From assembly GCF_000403455.2 (NCBI RefSeq), contig NZ_KE159792.1, positions 229,346-293,345 on the forward strand: 64,000 bases of DNA, in the 5' to 3' direction. Below are positions 1 to 8,585 of this stretch, piece by piece; within the stretch, counting starts at the first letter, position 1, and each line of letters begins with the position of its first letter. The DNA comes from Dorea sp. 5-2. Its GTDB lineage: Bacteria > Bacillota > Clostridia > Lachnospirales > Lachnospiraceae. A program made the position numbers and the translations under genes. The notes below the pieces were generated by a model. That model saw nothing but the letters and a program-made list of their open reading frames with translations. It made no database searches and was not told where the DNA came from.

Positions 1-1
1 T

Positions 2-328
2 ACGAGCTCCATGGTAAGTATCTCCGGACAGCCGGGAGGCGTGGCATATCCGACAAGTAAATTTGCCGTAAACGGCATGACGCTTTCTCTTGCGAGAGAA
101 CTTGGACCGAGCAATATCCGCGTAAATGCTGTTGCTCCGGGAATTACCAAGACGGATATGGTAGCGGCTCTGCCGGAACAGATGATCCAGCCGATGATCG
201 GCGCGATCCCGCTCCGCAGGATCGGTGAGCCGGAGGATATCGCGAATGCATTCCTGTTCCTGGCGAGTGATATGGCAAGCTATGTAACGGGAGAAGTATT
301 ATCTGTGGACGGAGCGATGCGGGCATAA
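2..328 (+). CDS. fabG: 3-oxoacyl-ACP reductase-like SDR, 3' part
   Basis: The gene is open at the window start, and only the C-terminal 108 residues are present. It belongs to the short-chain dehydrogenase/reductase family, whose FabG members use NADPH to reduce 3-oxoacyl-ACP in fatty-acid synthesis. The YxxxK catalytic pair is seen as YPTSK, with the upstream serine in SSMVSISG. The segment NIRVNAVAPGITKTDM and the C-terminal 'ASYVTGEVLSVDGAM' are the usual SDR cofactor and tail motifs. Other SDR oxidoreductases share these motifs, so fabG is the likeliest but not the only reading. A hairpin terminator follows at once. Confidence 0.8.
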   Translation, partial: TSSMVSISGQPGGVAYPTSKFAVNGMTLSLARELGPSNIRVNAVAPGITKTDMVAALPEQMIQPMIGAIPLRRIGEPEDIANAFLFLASDMASYVTGEVLSVDGAMRA

Positions 329-365
329 AAGGGGCTGCGGCAGGTATTTTGCCGCAGCTCCTTTC
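329..365. terminator. Bidirectional terminator between fabG and udp
   Basis: A GC-rich stem, GGGGCTGCGGCA paired with TGCCGCAGCTCC, is flanked by A-rich and T-rich ends. It sits exactly between two convergent genes, so it can stop transcription from both sides. Confidence 0.8.
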
Positions 366-1133
366 TTACTCCGCATGGATCAGGCTTCGGACCGCCTCGA
401 CGGCGATGCGGATCGCTGTATCGGTGTCGTGGACAACAGGATTGTCAAGCCCGGCTTTTTCACGTTCCTGATTCGCCATTACGAGGAAGCAGGAGCCGAC
501 TCTTACATGCAGGCTGCTGGCGGCGACGAACAAGGCGGCGGATTCCATCTCGGAGGCAAGACAGCCTAAGCGTTTCCATGCCTCCCATTTGTTCAGCAGC
601 TCATAGCTTACCGGTTTCGTCTGCGGGGAATGCTGCCCGTAGAAGGAATCCTTGCACTGCACCACGCCCACGTGGTAAGTCTGTCCAAGCTTTTTTGCCG
701 CGTCGGTCAATGCGTTTACGATCCCGATATCCGGTACTGCAGGGAATTCGATGGGAGCGTATTCTCGGCTGGTTCCTTCCATTCTTATGGCTCCGCTTGC
801 GATGACGATATCGCCGCTCTTGACCTCGGTCTGCATCCCTCCGCAGGTACCGATCCGGATGAAAGTGTCCGCGCCTGCCATCACCAGTTCCTCCAGGGCG
901 ATCGCAGTTGACGGCCCGCCGATACCGGTCGACGTTACGCTTACTTTTATTCCGTCCAGATACCCGGTATAGGTGACGTATTCCCGGCTGTCGGCGATCA
1001 ATTCTGCCTGATCGAGATATCGGGCTATCTTCTCACATCGTTTGGGATCCCCCGGCATGATGACATATTTGCCGACATCTCCTTCTCCTGCCTGGATGTG
1101 GTATTGTTTGCCTGCGTTTTCTGAATAATTCAT
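366..1133 (-). CDS. udp: Uridine phosphorylase-like nucleoside phosphorylase
   Basis: This 255-residue protein is of the PNP/UDP family, which cleaves a nucleoside with phosphate into base plus ribose-1-phosphate. Visible motifs are PGDPKR (27-32, phosphate loop), GIGGPSTAI (about 71-79), RIGTCGG (about 92-98) and SEMESAALF (about 194-202), which carries the ribose-binding Met-Glu pair. The length matches uridine phosphorylases. A Shine-Dalgarno GGGGGA lies just upstream of the ATG. The gene is monocistronic: it has its own promoter and converges on fabG across a shared terminator. Substrate choice between uridine and purine nucleosides is inferred from overall similarity, not proved. Confidence 0.85.
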   Translation of the reverse strand: MNYSENAGKQYHIQAGEGDVGKYVIMPGDPKRCEKIARYLDQAELIADSREYVTYTGYLDGIKVSVTSTGIGGPSTAIALEELVMAGADTFIRIGTCGGMQTEVKSGDIVIASGAIRMEGTSREYAPIEFPAVPDIGIVNALTDAAKKLGQTYHVGVVQCKDSFYGQHSPQTKPVSYELLNKWEAWKRLGCLASEMESAALFVAASSLHVRVGSCFLVMANQEREKAGLDNPVVHDTDTAIRIAVEAVRSLIHAE

Positions 1134-1188
1134 AAAGTGTTCCCCCTTTCTTACACCAATTGGATCAATGAATGTAAATTATAAATCT

Positions 1189-1216
1189 ATTATACAGGGA
1201 GGCAGGCGAAAATCAA
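1189..1216 (-). promoter_or_regulatory. Sigma-70 type promoter for udp
   Basis: On the minus strand TTGATT (1211-1216) is followed by 16 bases and then TATAAT (1189-1194). It lies 56 bases upstream of the udp start and points toward it. Confidence 0.7.
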
Positions 1217-1260
1217 AAGAATAATTTAAAAATTTTGTATAATATTACAACAGGATGTTC

Positions 1261-1289
1261 TTGCCGTATTCCGGGAATGCCACTATAAT
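1261..1289 (+). promoter_or_regulatory. Sigma-70 type promoter for the rRNA methyltransferase operon
   Basis: TTGCCG (1261-1266), a 17-base spacer and a perfect TATAAT (1284-1289). The predicted transcription start, near 1296, fits the chosen start codon at 1344. Confidence 0.75.
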
Positions 1290-1343
1290 GTTTATAAATA
1301 TAATTCAGGCGTGTTTGAAGATTATGTGGGAGATGGATATAGA

Positions 1344-2144
1344 ATGATTACAAGTACGGCAAATACGAAAGTAAAGCATCTCGTGAATCTGCGGAAGAAG
1401 CGGAAAGCAAGAGACGGGGAACATGTATTTCTGGCGGAAGGGCTGCGCATGTTCCGAGAAGTGCCTGCCGCTATGCTTAAGGAAATCTATGTTACGGAGA
1501 CATTTTACAAAAAGGAGCGGGGCATAATAAGACAGCTCCTCTCTGAAAGCGGAAAGAACGGGATCGTATTGGAATTATTGTCAGATACGGTGTTTGAATA
1601 TGTGTCGGATACGAAGACGCCGCAGGGGATCCTGTGTGTGGTGGAACAGATGGATCATGCCATGGAAGAGGTGACGGGCGGAACCTGTCCGCATATCATG
1701 GTGCTGGATCATCTGCAGGATCCGGGGAATCTGGGAACGATCTTCCGGACTGCGGAAGGAGCGGGCGTCACAGGGATCCTTATGGACAGGGAGTGTGTGG
1801 ATATCTATAATCCGAAGACGATACGTTCGACGATGGGGTCTGTCTATCGGATGCCCTTCTGTTATGCGGACGATCTGGCGGGAGCGGTCAGACGATTGCA
1901 GGAAGCCGGAATCCGGATCTATGCGGCGCATCTTAAGGGAACGAGAGATTACGATGAAGAGGATTACGGCAAGCCGTGCGCATTCCTGATCGGCAATGAA
2001 GGGAATGGGCTTACGCCTGAGATCGCGGAACTGGCGGACACCTATATAAAGATACCTATGAAGGGAAAGGTGGAATCTCTGAACGCGGCAATCGCAGCCT
2101 CCGTGTTGATGTTTGAGGCTGCAAGGCAGAGGCGCCGGATGTGA
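1344..2144 (+). CDS. TrmH/SpoU family RNA methyltransferase
   Basis: This 266-residue SAM-dependent 2'-O-methyltransferase of the SpoU (SPOUT) superfamily acts on rRNA or tRNA. The N-terminal part (about 1-95) is the SpoU substrate-binding domain, with NTKVKHLVNLRKKRKARDG and FLAEGLRM. The catalytic domain has motif 1 (LDHLQDPGNLGTIFRTAEG), motif 2 (LIGNEGNGL) and motif 3 (IPMKGKVESLNAAIAASV), which together form the knotted SAM site. The start at 1344 is preferred over the upstream in-frame codon at 1311 because GGGAG precedes it and the protein then begins at the family's usual N-terminus. The exact target nucleotide cannot be read from the sequence. Confidence 0.85.
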   Translation: MITSTANTKVKHLVNLRKKRKARDGEHVFLAEGLRMFREVPAAMLKEIYVTETFYKKERGIIRQLLSESGKNGIVLELLSDTVFEYVSDTKTPQGILCVVEQMDHAMEEVTGGTCPHIMVLDHLQDPGNLGTIFRTAEGAGVTGILMDRECVDIYNPKTIRSTMGSVYRMPFCYADDLAGAVRRLQEAGIRIYAAHLKGTRDYDEEDYGKPCAFLIGNEGNGLTPEIAELADTYIKIPMKGKVESLNAAIAASVLMFEAARQRRRM

Positions 2145-2195
2145 CCGAAGGGTGTTAAGCAAGAATACATGAACAAGGGGAAAGGGGAAGATTGA

Positions 2196-4289
2196 ATGGA
2201 ACTTGCCATTGATATCTCGAAAGAATATGGTCTGGTCCTGGACGGCGGAGGCGCGCGCGGCGCATATCAGATCGGCGCGTGGAAAGCCCTTGCGGAGGCT
2301 GGCGTGAAGATCAATGCCGTGGCGGGGACGTCTGTGGGAGCGCTGAACGGGGCATTGATCTGTATGGGTGATATCGAGAAGGCTGAGGATATCTGGAAAA
2401 AGATGACATTCTCGTCCGTCATGGATGTGGACGACGCGTGGATGGATCGGCTTTTCAACAAGGAGATCACGATAAAGGAATTCCTAAGTGAGAGCCGGAA
2501 GAAGCTAAAAGACGGCGGGGTAGACATTACGCCGCTTCGGGAGCTGATCCATAAGACTGTGGACGAGCAGGCGATCAGAGATTGTGGGAAGGAGTTCTGT
2601 CTGCTGACATTTTCCCTGTCGGAATTCAGGGAGTTGGATCTTAGTATCGAAGATATCCCGGAGGGATTTCTGGAAGATTTCCTGTTGGCGAGCGCCTATC
2701 TGATCGGATTCAAGAATGAACGGATCCGGGGAAAGAAATATATCGACGGCGGCGTGGTGAATAATGTGCCGTTGAGTTCTCTGGTAAAAAGGGGATACGA
2801 AGACATTATCGAGATACGCATCTACGGACCCGGCAGAGAACCGCGCGTGCGTATGCCCAAAGAGAGCGAGAAGTATGAGATCGCGCCGAGGGTGAAGCTT
2901 GGGAGTATCATCGAGTTCTCGGGAAAACGCAGCCGGCAGAATCTGATGATCGGATATTATGACGCTAAGAGGATGCTGTATAGCCTGGAGGGGACGATCT
3001 ATTATCTGGAGCAGACCCATGGGGAGGAATATTATGAACGCCTTCTCGGAGATATGAGGGAGATAGAGAAGGCGGAGATCGCATTTGTCTTAAAACTGCC
3101 TCTGGGGTATTCGGACAAAGAATTGTTCCTGGGAATGTTGGAGGCGTCGGCGAAATTATTGCAGATTCCCAAATATCAGATATACACAGTTGACCAATTA
3201 TGTGATATGGTATATAAGAAATATGAAACTTTGAATGATCAGATGAACCTTCCGAGGTTCGTACATGTACTGACAGAATTGAAAGAGGGATTGACGATGA
3301 ACTTAAAGGGAAGAGACTTTTTGACACTGAAGGATTATACGCCGGAGGAGATCACGTATCTTCTGGATCTTGCGGCAGATCTGAAGGATAAGAAGAAGAA
3401 CGGCGTGCCGGTTGATAAGTACAGAGGAATGAACGTGGCGCTGATCTTCGAGAAGACCAGTACCAGGACGCGGTGTTCCTTCGAAGTGGCTGCGCATGAT
3501 ATGGGGATGGGAACGACATACCTTGACCCGAGCGGTTCTCAGATCGGAAAGAAAGAGAGCATCGCGGATACGGCGAGGGTATTGGGAAGGATGTATGATG
3601 GAATCGAGTACCGCGGATACGGGCAGGAGATCGTAGAGGAACTGGCGAAGCATGCAGAAGTTCCGGTCTGGAATGGGCTGACGAACGAGTATCACCCGAC
3701 GCAGATGCTGGCAGATCTCCTGACGATCAGGGAGCAGTTTGGCTATTTGAAGGGGATCAAACTGGTATATATGGGAGACGCAAGATATAATATGGGAAAT
3801 TCCCTGATGATCGCCTGTGCGAAGATGGGGATGCATTTCGTAGCATGTACTACCGAGAAGTATTTCCCCAATGCAGAGCTTACAGAACTCTGTCGGGGCT
3901 ATGCGAAAGAGAGCGGAGGAAGCGTCTCATTGATAACGGATGTCAAAGAGGGGACAAAAGACGCAGACGTTATCTATACGGACGTATGGGTGTCTATGGG
4001 TGAGCCGGACGAGGTATGGGAAGAGAGGATCCGTGAGCTTACGCCGTATAAGGTGACTTCTGAGGCAATGGCAAATGCGAAGGAGAACGCGATCTTCCTG
4101 CATTGCCTGCCTGCTTTCCACGACCTGAAGACGAAGATCGGAAAGGAGATCCACGGCCGGTTCGGGATTGATGATATGGAGGTAACGGACGAGGTGTTTG
4201 AATCGGCGCAGTCGAAAGTATTCGATGAGGCGGAGAACAGGATGCACACGATCAAGGCTGTGATGACGGCGACGCTTGGGGAACGTTAG
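2196..4289 (+). CDS. In-frame fusion: patatin-like lipase + ornithine carbamoyltransferase
   Basis: This single 697-residue frame contains two complete enzymes. Residues 1-367 are patatin-like: oxyanion loop GGGARG (17-22), nucleophile GTSVG (Ser46) and DGG (Asp184), with the rest of the fold behind. Residues 368-697 are a full-length ornithine carbamoyltransferase (330 residues), with carbamoyl-phosphate site STRTR (422-426), HPTQ (500-503) and HCLPAF (636 onward). OTC makes citrulline from ornithine and carbamoyl phosphate. An ATG at 3297, preceded by AGAGGGA six bases away, opens the OTC part, so OTC may also be made alone (argF or arcB type). Either this is a real fusion or a stop codon was lost between two neighbouring genes. 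No linker-like sequence is obvious at the junction. Confidence 0.9.
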   Translation: MELAIDISKEYGLVLDGGGARGAYQIGAWKALAEAGVKINAVAGTSVGALNGALICMGDIEKAEDIWKKMTFSSVMDVDDAWMDRLFNKEITIKEFLSESRKKLKDGGVDITPLRELIHKTVDEQAIRDCGKEFCLLTFSLSEFRELDLSIEDIPEGFLEDFLLASAYLIGFKNERIRGKKYIDGGVVNNVPLSSLVKRGYEDIIEIRIYGPGREPRVRMPKESEKYEIAPRVKLGSIIEFSGKRSRQNLMIGYYDAKRMLYSLEGTIYYLEQTHGEEYYERLLGDMREIEKAEIAFVLKLPLGYSDKELFLGMLEASAKLLQIPKYQIYTVDQLCDMVYKKYETLNDQMNLPRFVHVLTELKEGLTMNLKGRDFLTLKDYTPEEITYLLDLAADLKDKKKNGVPVDKYRGMNVALIFEKTSTRTRCSFEVAAHDMGMGTTYLDPSGSQIGKKESIADTARVLGRMYDGIEYRGYGQEIVEELAKHAEVPVWNGLTNEYHPTQMLADLLTIREQFGYLKGIKLVYMGDARYNMGNSLMIACAKMGMHFVACTTEKYFPNAELTELCRGYAKESGGSVSLITDVKEGTKDADVIYTDVWVSMGEPDEVWEERIRELTPYKVTSEAMANAKENAIFLHCLPAFHDLKTKIGKEIHGRFGIDDMEVTDEVFESAQSKVFDEAENRMHTIKAVMTATLGER

Positions 4290-4342
4290 CAGGGATCACG
4301 CCGAATGGAACACAGGTAAGGTAATTTAATTGGGGAAAGATA

Positions 4343-5323
4343 ATGAAAGCAGAAATAATACGTTTATTAAAGGAATGCGACGGGTATTTGTCCGGGCAGC
4401 AGATCTGTGATCGGTTTCAGGTCTCCCGGACGGCGGTATGGAAAGTGATAGAGCAGTTGAAGAAGGAAGGGTATCAGATCGAAGCGGTGCGCAATAAGGG
4501 GTATCATCTGGAGGATAGCCCTGATGTGATATCCAGGGCGGAGATCGAGAGCCTGACAAGAGGCGGATGGGCGGGAGCCTGCGCCGTCTATTATGATGAG
4601 ACGGATTCGACGAATAACCGTGCCAAGGATGCCGGAGAGAGAGGCGAGGCACATGGCACATTGTATGTAGCAGACAGGCAGAGCGCCGGAAAAGGCCGCA
4701 GGGGAAGAAGCTGGGAGTCGCCTGCCGGAAAGAGTATCTACATGACGCTTCTGCTAAGACCGGACATCATGCCGACCAAAGCTCCGCAGATGACGCTTTT
4801 GATGGCGGTCGCTGTTGCGGAAGGGATCCATAAGGTGTCCGGGCTTGAGTGTGAGATCAAATGGCCGAATGACGTGATACTTCATGGAAAGAAGATCTGC
4901 GGGATATTGACGGAGATGAGTTCTGAACTCACCTATGTTAATTATGTTGTCATCGGAGTGGGGATCAATGTGAATCAGGAGGTATTCCCGGAGGAGCTTA
5001 AGGAGCGCGCGACATCGCTCCGGGCAGAGCTTGGGCATAGTATCCGGCGTTCGGAGTTGATTGCCGCTGTGATGGAGAGCTTCGAGAAATGCTACGCGAC
5101 ATTTATGAGGACCGGGAATCTGTCGGGAGTGAGAGCAAAGTATGAGTCCCGGCTGGTGAACCGTGACCAGGATGTGAAGATATTAGAGCCGGGAAATGAA
5201 TACGAAGCACATGCACTGGGGATCGATGAGACGGGAAGGCTCATTGTCCGCACAAGAGACGGCAGGAAGAAGGCGGTCTATGCGGGAGAAGTGTCTGTAA
5301 GAGGAGTATATGGGTATGTATGA
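4343..5323 (+). CDS. birA: Bifunctional biotin ligase / biotin operon repressor
   Basis: The protein has 326 residues. Residues 1-60 form a winged helix (SGQQICDRFQVSRTAVWKVIEQL), as in BirA repressors. The ligase domain follows, with the biotinyl-AMP loop GKGRRGR (116-122), KWPNDV (173-178), KICGIL and the C-terminal SH3-like domain (about 270-326). It attaches biotin to carboxylase carrier proteins and probably represses biotin genes when loaded. It lies 53 bases after the patatin-OTC gene and overlaps the next small gene by 8 bases, which indicates one operon. Length and motifs are normal. Confidence 0.93.
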   Translation: MKAEIIRLLKECDGYLSGQQICDRFQVSRTAVWKVIEQLKKEGYQIEAVRNKGYHLEDSPDVISRAEIESLTRGGWAGACAVYYDETDSTNNRAKDAGERGEAHGTLYVADRQSAGKGRRGRSWESPAGKSIYMTLLLRPDIMPTKAPQMTLLMAVAVAEGIHKVSGLECEIKWPNDVILHGKKICGILTEMSSELTYVNYVVIGVGINVNQEVFPEELKERATSLRAELGHSIRRSELIAAVMESFEKCYATFMRTGNLSGVRAKYESRLVNRDQDVKILEPGNEYEAHALGIDETGRLIVRTRDGRKKAVYAGEVSVRGVYGYV

Positions 5324-5639
5324 TGGGAGAGTGGTGCTCTGCGGAGCGAATTCTTATGAGGAAAAATATTATCTGAATCCGGATTTTGAACAGCTGCCGG
5401 ACGCCGTCAAAGATGAATTGAAGATCATGTGCGTCTTGTATGTCAACGACGTGGGAGGCATCCTGACGCTGGTATATGAGGAAGACGGCGAGCTTTGCTT
5501 TGAAGTTACATCAGAAGAATTCGACCCGATGTTTGACGAGATCGGAAGCAGGCTTAAGATTAAGCAGATCCAGAGGGAGAAGCAGGATCTGCTTGAGGCG
5601 CTGCAGATGTATTATAGGGTATTTTTTCTGGAGCAGTAG
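5316..5639 (+). CDS. Small conserved protein of unknown function (DUF6145-like)
   Basis: This 107-residue acidic protein has no catalytic motif that I recognise. It starts MYDGRVVLCGANSYEEKYY and ends in a predicted helix (KIKQIQREKQDLLEALQMYYRVFFLEQ). The ATG at 5316 is chosen because GAGGAG (5301-5306) stands 9 bases upstream; the in-frame ATG at 5310 is too close. It overlaps the birA stop by 8 bases, so translation is probably coupled. From memory, Lachnospiraceae carry such a protein behind birA (a DUF6145-type family). That family name is not verified. Confidence 0.75.
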   Translation: MYDGRVVLCGANSYEEKYYLNPDFEQLPDAVKDELKIMCVLYVNDVGGILTLVYEEDGELCFEVTSEEFDPMFDEIGSRLKIKQIQREKQDLLEALQMYYRVFFLEQ

Positions 5640-5736
5640 AGCGCATTTGAAAATCTGCAGCCGCAGGCAGGGTTCGGGACCGTGCCGGGACTGAGTCCGT
5701 AAGCCGGGCGGGGTTCGAATAGATGGGAGGAGTAAG

Positions 5737-6510
5737 ATGTTACTGGTAATTGATGTGGGTAATACGAATATTACGGTAGGGGTTTTTGAGGATAAGGAAT
5801 TGCGGTGTACATTCCGTATGACGACGAAGCTTCCGCGGACATCGGATGAGTATGGGATCACGCTGAAAGAACTGGTGGAGTGCCAGGGGATCCCGAGTAA
5901 AGAGATCCATGCGGTGATCGTGGCGTCTGTTGTGCCGGATATCATGCATTCTCTGGGAAGCGCCTTGATCAAATATTTCGGGATCAAGCCGATGGTGGTG
6001 TCGGCGGGGATCAAGACGGGAATCCGGATCGTAACCGAGAATCCGAAACAGGTAGGAGCGGACCGGATCGTGGACGCGGTTGCCGCCTATACTTTGTATG
6101 GAGGCCCGGTGATCGTGATCGACTTCGGGACGGCGACTACGTATGACGTGGTGGGCCCGGACGGAACCTTCGAGGGAGCGGTGATCTCTCCGGGGATCCG
6201 GATTTCGGCGCAGGCAATGACGGCACAGGCGGCGATGCTTCCGGCTATCGAGATCAAGAAACCGGAATCGGTTATAGGGAAGGAAACCATCTCCTGTATG
6301 CAGGCGGGGTTATTCTTCGGACAGATCGGGCAGACGGAATATATTGTGAAGAGGATCAAGGAAGAATCCGGATATAAGAAGGCAAAGGTGATCGCAAGCG
6401 GGGGATTAGGTAAGATGGTCGCGGCGGAGACAGATGTGATCGACGTCTATGATTCACAGCTGACGCTCAAGGGGCTGCGGTTTATCTATGAGAAGAATAA
6501 GAGGCAGTGA
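5737..6510 (+). CDS. coaX: Type III pantothenate kinase
   Basis: This 257-residue enzyme of the ASKHA fold phosphorylates pantothenate in the first step of coenzyme A synthesis. The ATP phosphate loop DVGNTN (6-11), the pantothenate-site GADR (about 108-111) and [10 protein letters not shown] (from 129) are all present, as is the late ASGGLG. Length is typical. It follows an AGGAGT ribosome site and probably belongs to the same transcript as birA, since no terminator is visible in the 97-base gap. In this phylum coaX often replaces coaA and is next to birA, which fits. Confidence 0.94.
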   Translation: MLLVIDVGNTNITVGVFEDKELRCTFRMTTKLPRTSDEYGITLKELVECQGIPSKEIHAVIVASVVPDIMHSLGSALIKYFGIKPMVVSAGIKTGIRIVTENPKQVGADRIVDAVAAYTLYGGPVIVIDFGTATTYDVVGPDGTFEGAVISPGIRISAQAMTAQAAMLPAIEIKKPESVIGKETISCMQAGLFFGQIGQTEYIVKRIKEESGYKKAKVIASGGLGKMVAAETDVIDVYDSQLTLKGLRFIYEKNKRQ

Positions 6511-6563
6511 CGCGCTGCCTGTTAATATAGATAGAATGAATCAGGAAAGTTGAGGAGGATCGG

Positions 6564-7517
6564 GTGAAGATTGGGAATATAAAGCTTGAGAATCCATATA
6601 TTCTTGCACCTATGGCGGGAGTAACAGATCTGCCCTTTCGGCTGCTCTGCAAAGAGCAGGGGGCGGGTCTTTTGTGTATGGAGATGATCAGTGCGAAGGC
6701 GCTGCAGTACAAGAATAAGAATACAAAAGCATTGCTTGTTATTCATCCTGAGGAATATCCGGTATCCTTGCAGCTTTTTGGCTCGGATCCGGATATTGTC
6801 AGTGAGATGGCGAAGGGGATAGAGGAACTGCCCTTTCAGATCCTGGATATCAACATGGGATGCCCGGTTCCCAAAGTGGTGAAGAACGGGGAAGGTTCCG
6901 CGCTTATGAAGAATCCGAAACTGGTATATCAGATCGTGTCGAAGACCGTAAAGGCGATCCGAAAGCCTGTCACAGTGAAGATCCGGAAGGGATTTGACGA
7001 CATGCATGTCAATGCGGCAGAGATAGCGAAGATTGTGGAAGAAGCCGGAGGGGCTGCGATTGCCGTCCACGGAAGGACGAGGGAGCAGTATTATTCCGGA
7101 AAGGCAGACTGGGAGGTCATCCGGCAGGTGAAGGAAGCGGTGTCGATACCGGTGATCGGAAATGGCGACGTGGTCTCCGGGGAGACTGCCCTGGCGATGA
7201 TGAAACAGACCGGGTGCGACGGTGTGATGATCGGGCGCGCGGCGCAGGGGAACCCGTGGATCTTCCGTGAACTTGCGGAGTATGGGAAAACCGGTGTCCA
7301 TCTGGAAAGGCCGGCGAAAGAAATGCGGAAAAACGCCATGCTGCGGCATGCGCGGCTGCAGATTGAATTCAAGGGAGAATATCTCGGGATCCGCGAGATG
7401 CGCAAGCATGTGGCATGGTATACGAAAGGGATGGAAGGCTCGGCGAAGCTCCGGGAGGCGATCAACAGAGTGGAGTCTTATGATGAACTGGAAGAACTCC
7501 TGAACGAGCGTCTGTGA
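6564..7517 (+). CDS. dusB: tRNA-dihydrouridine synthase (DusB type)
   Basis: This 317-residue FMN-dependent TIM-barrel enzyme reduces uridine to dihydrouridine in the tRNA D-loop. The sequence shows APMAGVTDLPFR near the N-terminus and NMGCPVPKV with catalytic Cys100. It also has VKIRKGFD, HGRTREQYYSG, IGNGDV and GVMIGRAAQGNPW in the right order. The start is GTG at 6564, with GAGGAGG about 5 bases upstream. It sits 53 bases behind coaX and is the last gene before a structured intergenic region. Confidence 0.93.
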   Translation: MKIGNIKLENPYILAPMAGVTDLPFRLLCKEQGAGLLCMEMISAKALQYKNKNTKALLVIHPEEYPVSLQLFGSDPDIVSEMAKGIEELPFQILDINMGCPVPKVVKNGEGSALMKNPKLVYQIVSKTVKAIRKPVTVKIRKGFDDMHVNAAEIAKIVEEAGGAAIAVHGRTREQYYSGKADWEVIRQVKEAVSIPVIGNGDVVSGETALAMMKQTGCDGVMIGRAAQGNPWIFRELAEYGKTGVHLERPAKEMRKNAMLRHARLQIEFKGEYLGIREMRKHVAWYTKGMEGSAKLREAINRVESYDELEELLNERL

Positions 7518-7527
7518 CAGATTTATT

Positions 7528-7587
7528 CCCGCGGGCAACGAGCCAAGCGGGCATGCTTGCATGCACATTTGGCGACTGCCGCGGGGG
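7528..7587. repeat. Long nested stem-loop after dusB (REP-like or terminator)
   Basis: The outer arms CCCGCGGGCA and TGCCGCGGG enclose a second pair (AGCCAA with TTTGGCG) and an inner GCATGC/GCATGC pair, so nearly the whole 58-base stretch folds back on itself. No strong T run follows, so it is a poor intrinsic terminator. The nested palindrome suggests a dispersed repeat or structured RNA. The rest of the 7518-7824 gap holds only the greA promoter and leader. Confidence 0.5.
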
Positions 7588-7692
7588 ATTTGACTATTCG
7601 ATGTAATGGCCTTGTCATGTATGAAAAAATGAGGTGGTGCATATACTGTAACGTGCTGTAACAGAGAAGTTCTAAAAGGGGTGCTAAAAGCA

Positions 7693-7721
7693 TTGACATA
7701 ACTTTATCAGTTGGGTATAAT
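7693..7721 (+). promoter_or_regulatory. Perfect-consensus sigma-70 promoter for greA-lysS
   Basis: TTGACA (7693-7698), 17 bases, TATAAT (7716-7721). Both hexamers and the spacing are exact consensus. The predicted leader of roughly 95 bases contains a CGAAGG/CCTTCG inverted repeat before the greA start. Confidence 0.9.
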
Positions 7722-7824
7722 AAGGAAATTGCGAAGGTTTCATTTGTATTAGGAACGCTTCGCCTTCGTTTGTATATAGATCATTTAGATAGATAATATA
7801 TGAGAAAGAAAGGGAGTAAGACAC

Positions 7825-8307
7825 ATGGAAGCAAAGAAGAAATTACTTACTTATGCGGGCTTGAAAGCACTGGAGGATGAACTGGAGCATCTGAAGGTTG
7901 TCAAGCGTAAGGAGGTTGCCGGCAAGATCAAGGAAGCCAGGGAACAGGGCGACCTGTCTGAGAATGCGGAGTACGATGCGGCAAAGGATGAACAGCGTGA
8001 TATTGAGGCGCGTATCGAAGAGCTGGAAGGTATTCTGAAGAATGCGGAAGTTGTAGTTGAAGACGAGGTAGACTTTGATAAGATCAACGTGGGATGTACC
8101 GTCAAGGTCTATGATAAGACATTTGACGAAGAGATGGAGTTCAAACTGGTAGGTTCCACAGAGGCGAACAGCCTGGAAGGCAAGATCTCCAATGAATCTC
8201 CGGTGGGACAGGCGCTCATCGGCTGTAAGGTGGGAGACCATGTAGAGGTAGAGACACAGGCAGGCGTCATGGAATATGAGGTATTGCATATCAGCCGGTC
8301 GTTATAA
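7825..8307 (+). CDS. greA: Transcription elongation factor GreA
   Basis: This 160-residue factor rescues backtracked RNA polymerase by stimulating cleavage of the 3' end of the transcript. The N-terminal coiled coil carries the acidic tip EAREQGDLSENAEYDAA, which reaches the polymerase active site. The C-terminal FKBP-like domain includes GKISNESPVGQALIGCKVGD. Length is exact for the family. AAAGGGAG precedes the ATG. It has the strongest promoter in the window and probably shares its transcript with lysS. The 278 bases between the two hold no gene that I can support. Confidence 0.96.
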   Translation: MEAKKKLLTYAGLKALEDELEHLKVVKRKEVAGKIKEAREQGDLSENAEYDAAKDEQRDIEARIEELEGILKNAEVVVEDEVDFDKINVGCTVKVYDKTFDEEMEFKLVGSTEANSLEGKISNESPVGQALIGCKVGDHVEVETQAGVMEYEVLHISRSL

Positions 8308-8585
8308 GGCTGCAGAGCGTGTTTGAAAAAGGCGTCCGGTACAGAAGCCTGGTTTTCGTGAGAGAGGGAATATAATAGCGGCATTCATATATCAGGCTTC
8401 TCCTATACGAGAAGTCTGAAAGACAATATATGGGAAATGTGAAGAGTAAGGCAGATCATTCGATAGATATGATGTGTGAAAGACCGTACTGCAGGGAATG
8501 AGAGTCATATGGATGAAGAGGCAGGAAGGACCGCATGCAGAGGATCAGGGACAGAGTATGTGAATAAGAGAAGGGAGAAGGAATC

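Noticed and set aside
1581-2162. A 193-codon minus-strand frame over the rRNA methyltransferase
   Set aside because: It is a shadow of a gene with all SpoU motifs. The composition is of antisense type and it has no start signals.
6522-7568. A 348-codon minus-strand open frame over dusB
   Set aside because: It is the mirror of a well-conserved dusB, has no ribosome site, and its translation (rich in His, Arg, Pro) resembles no protein family.
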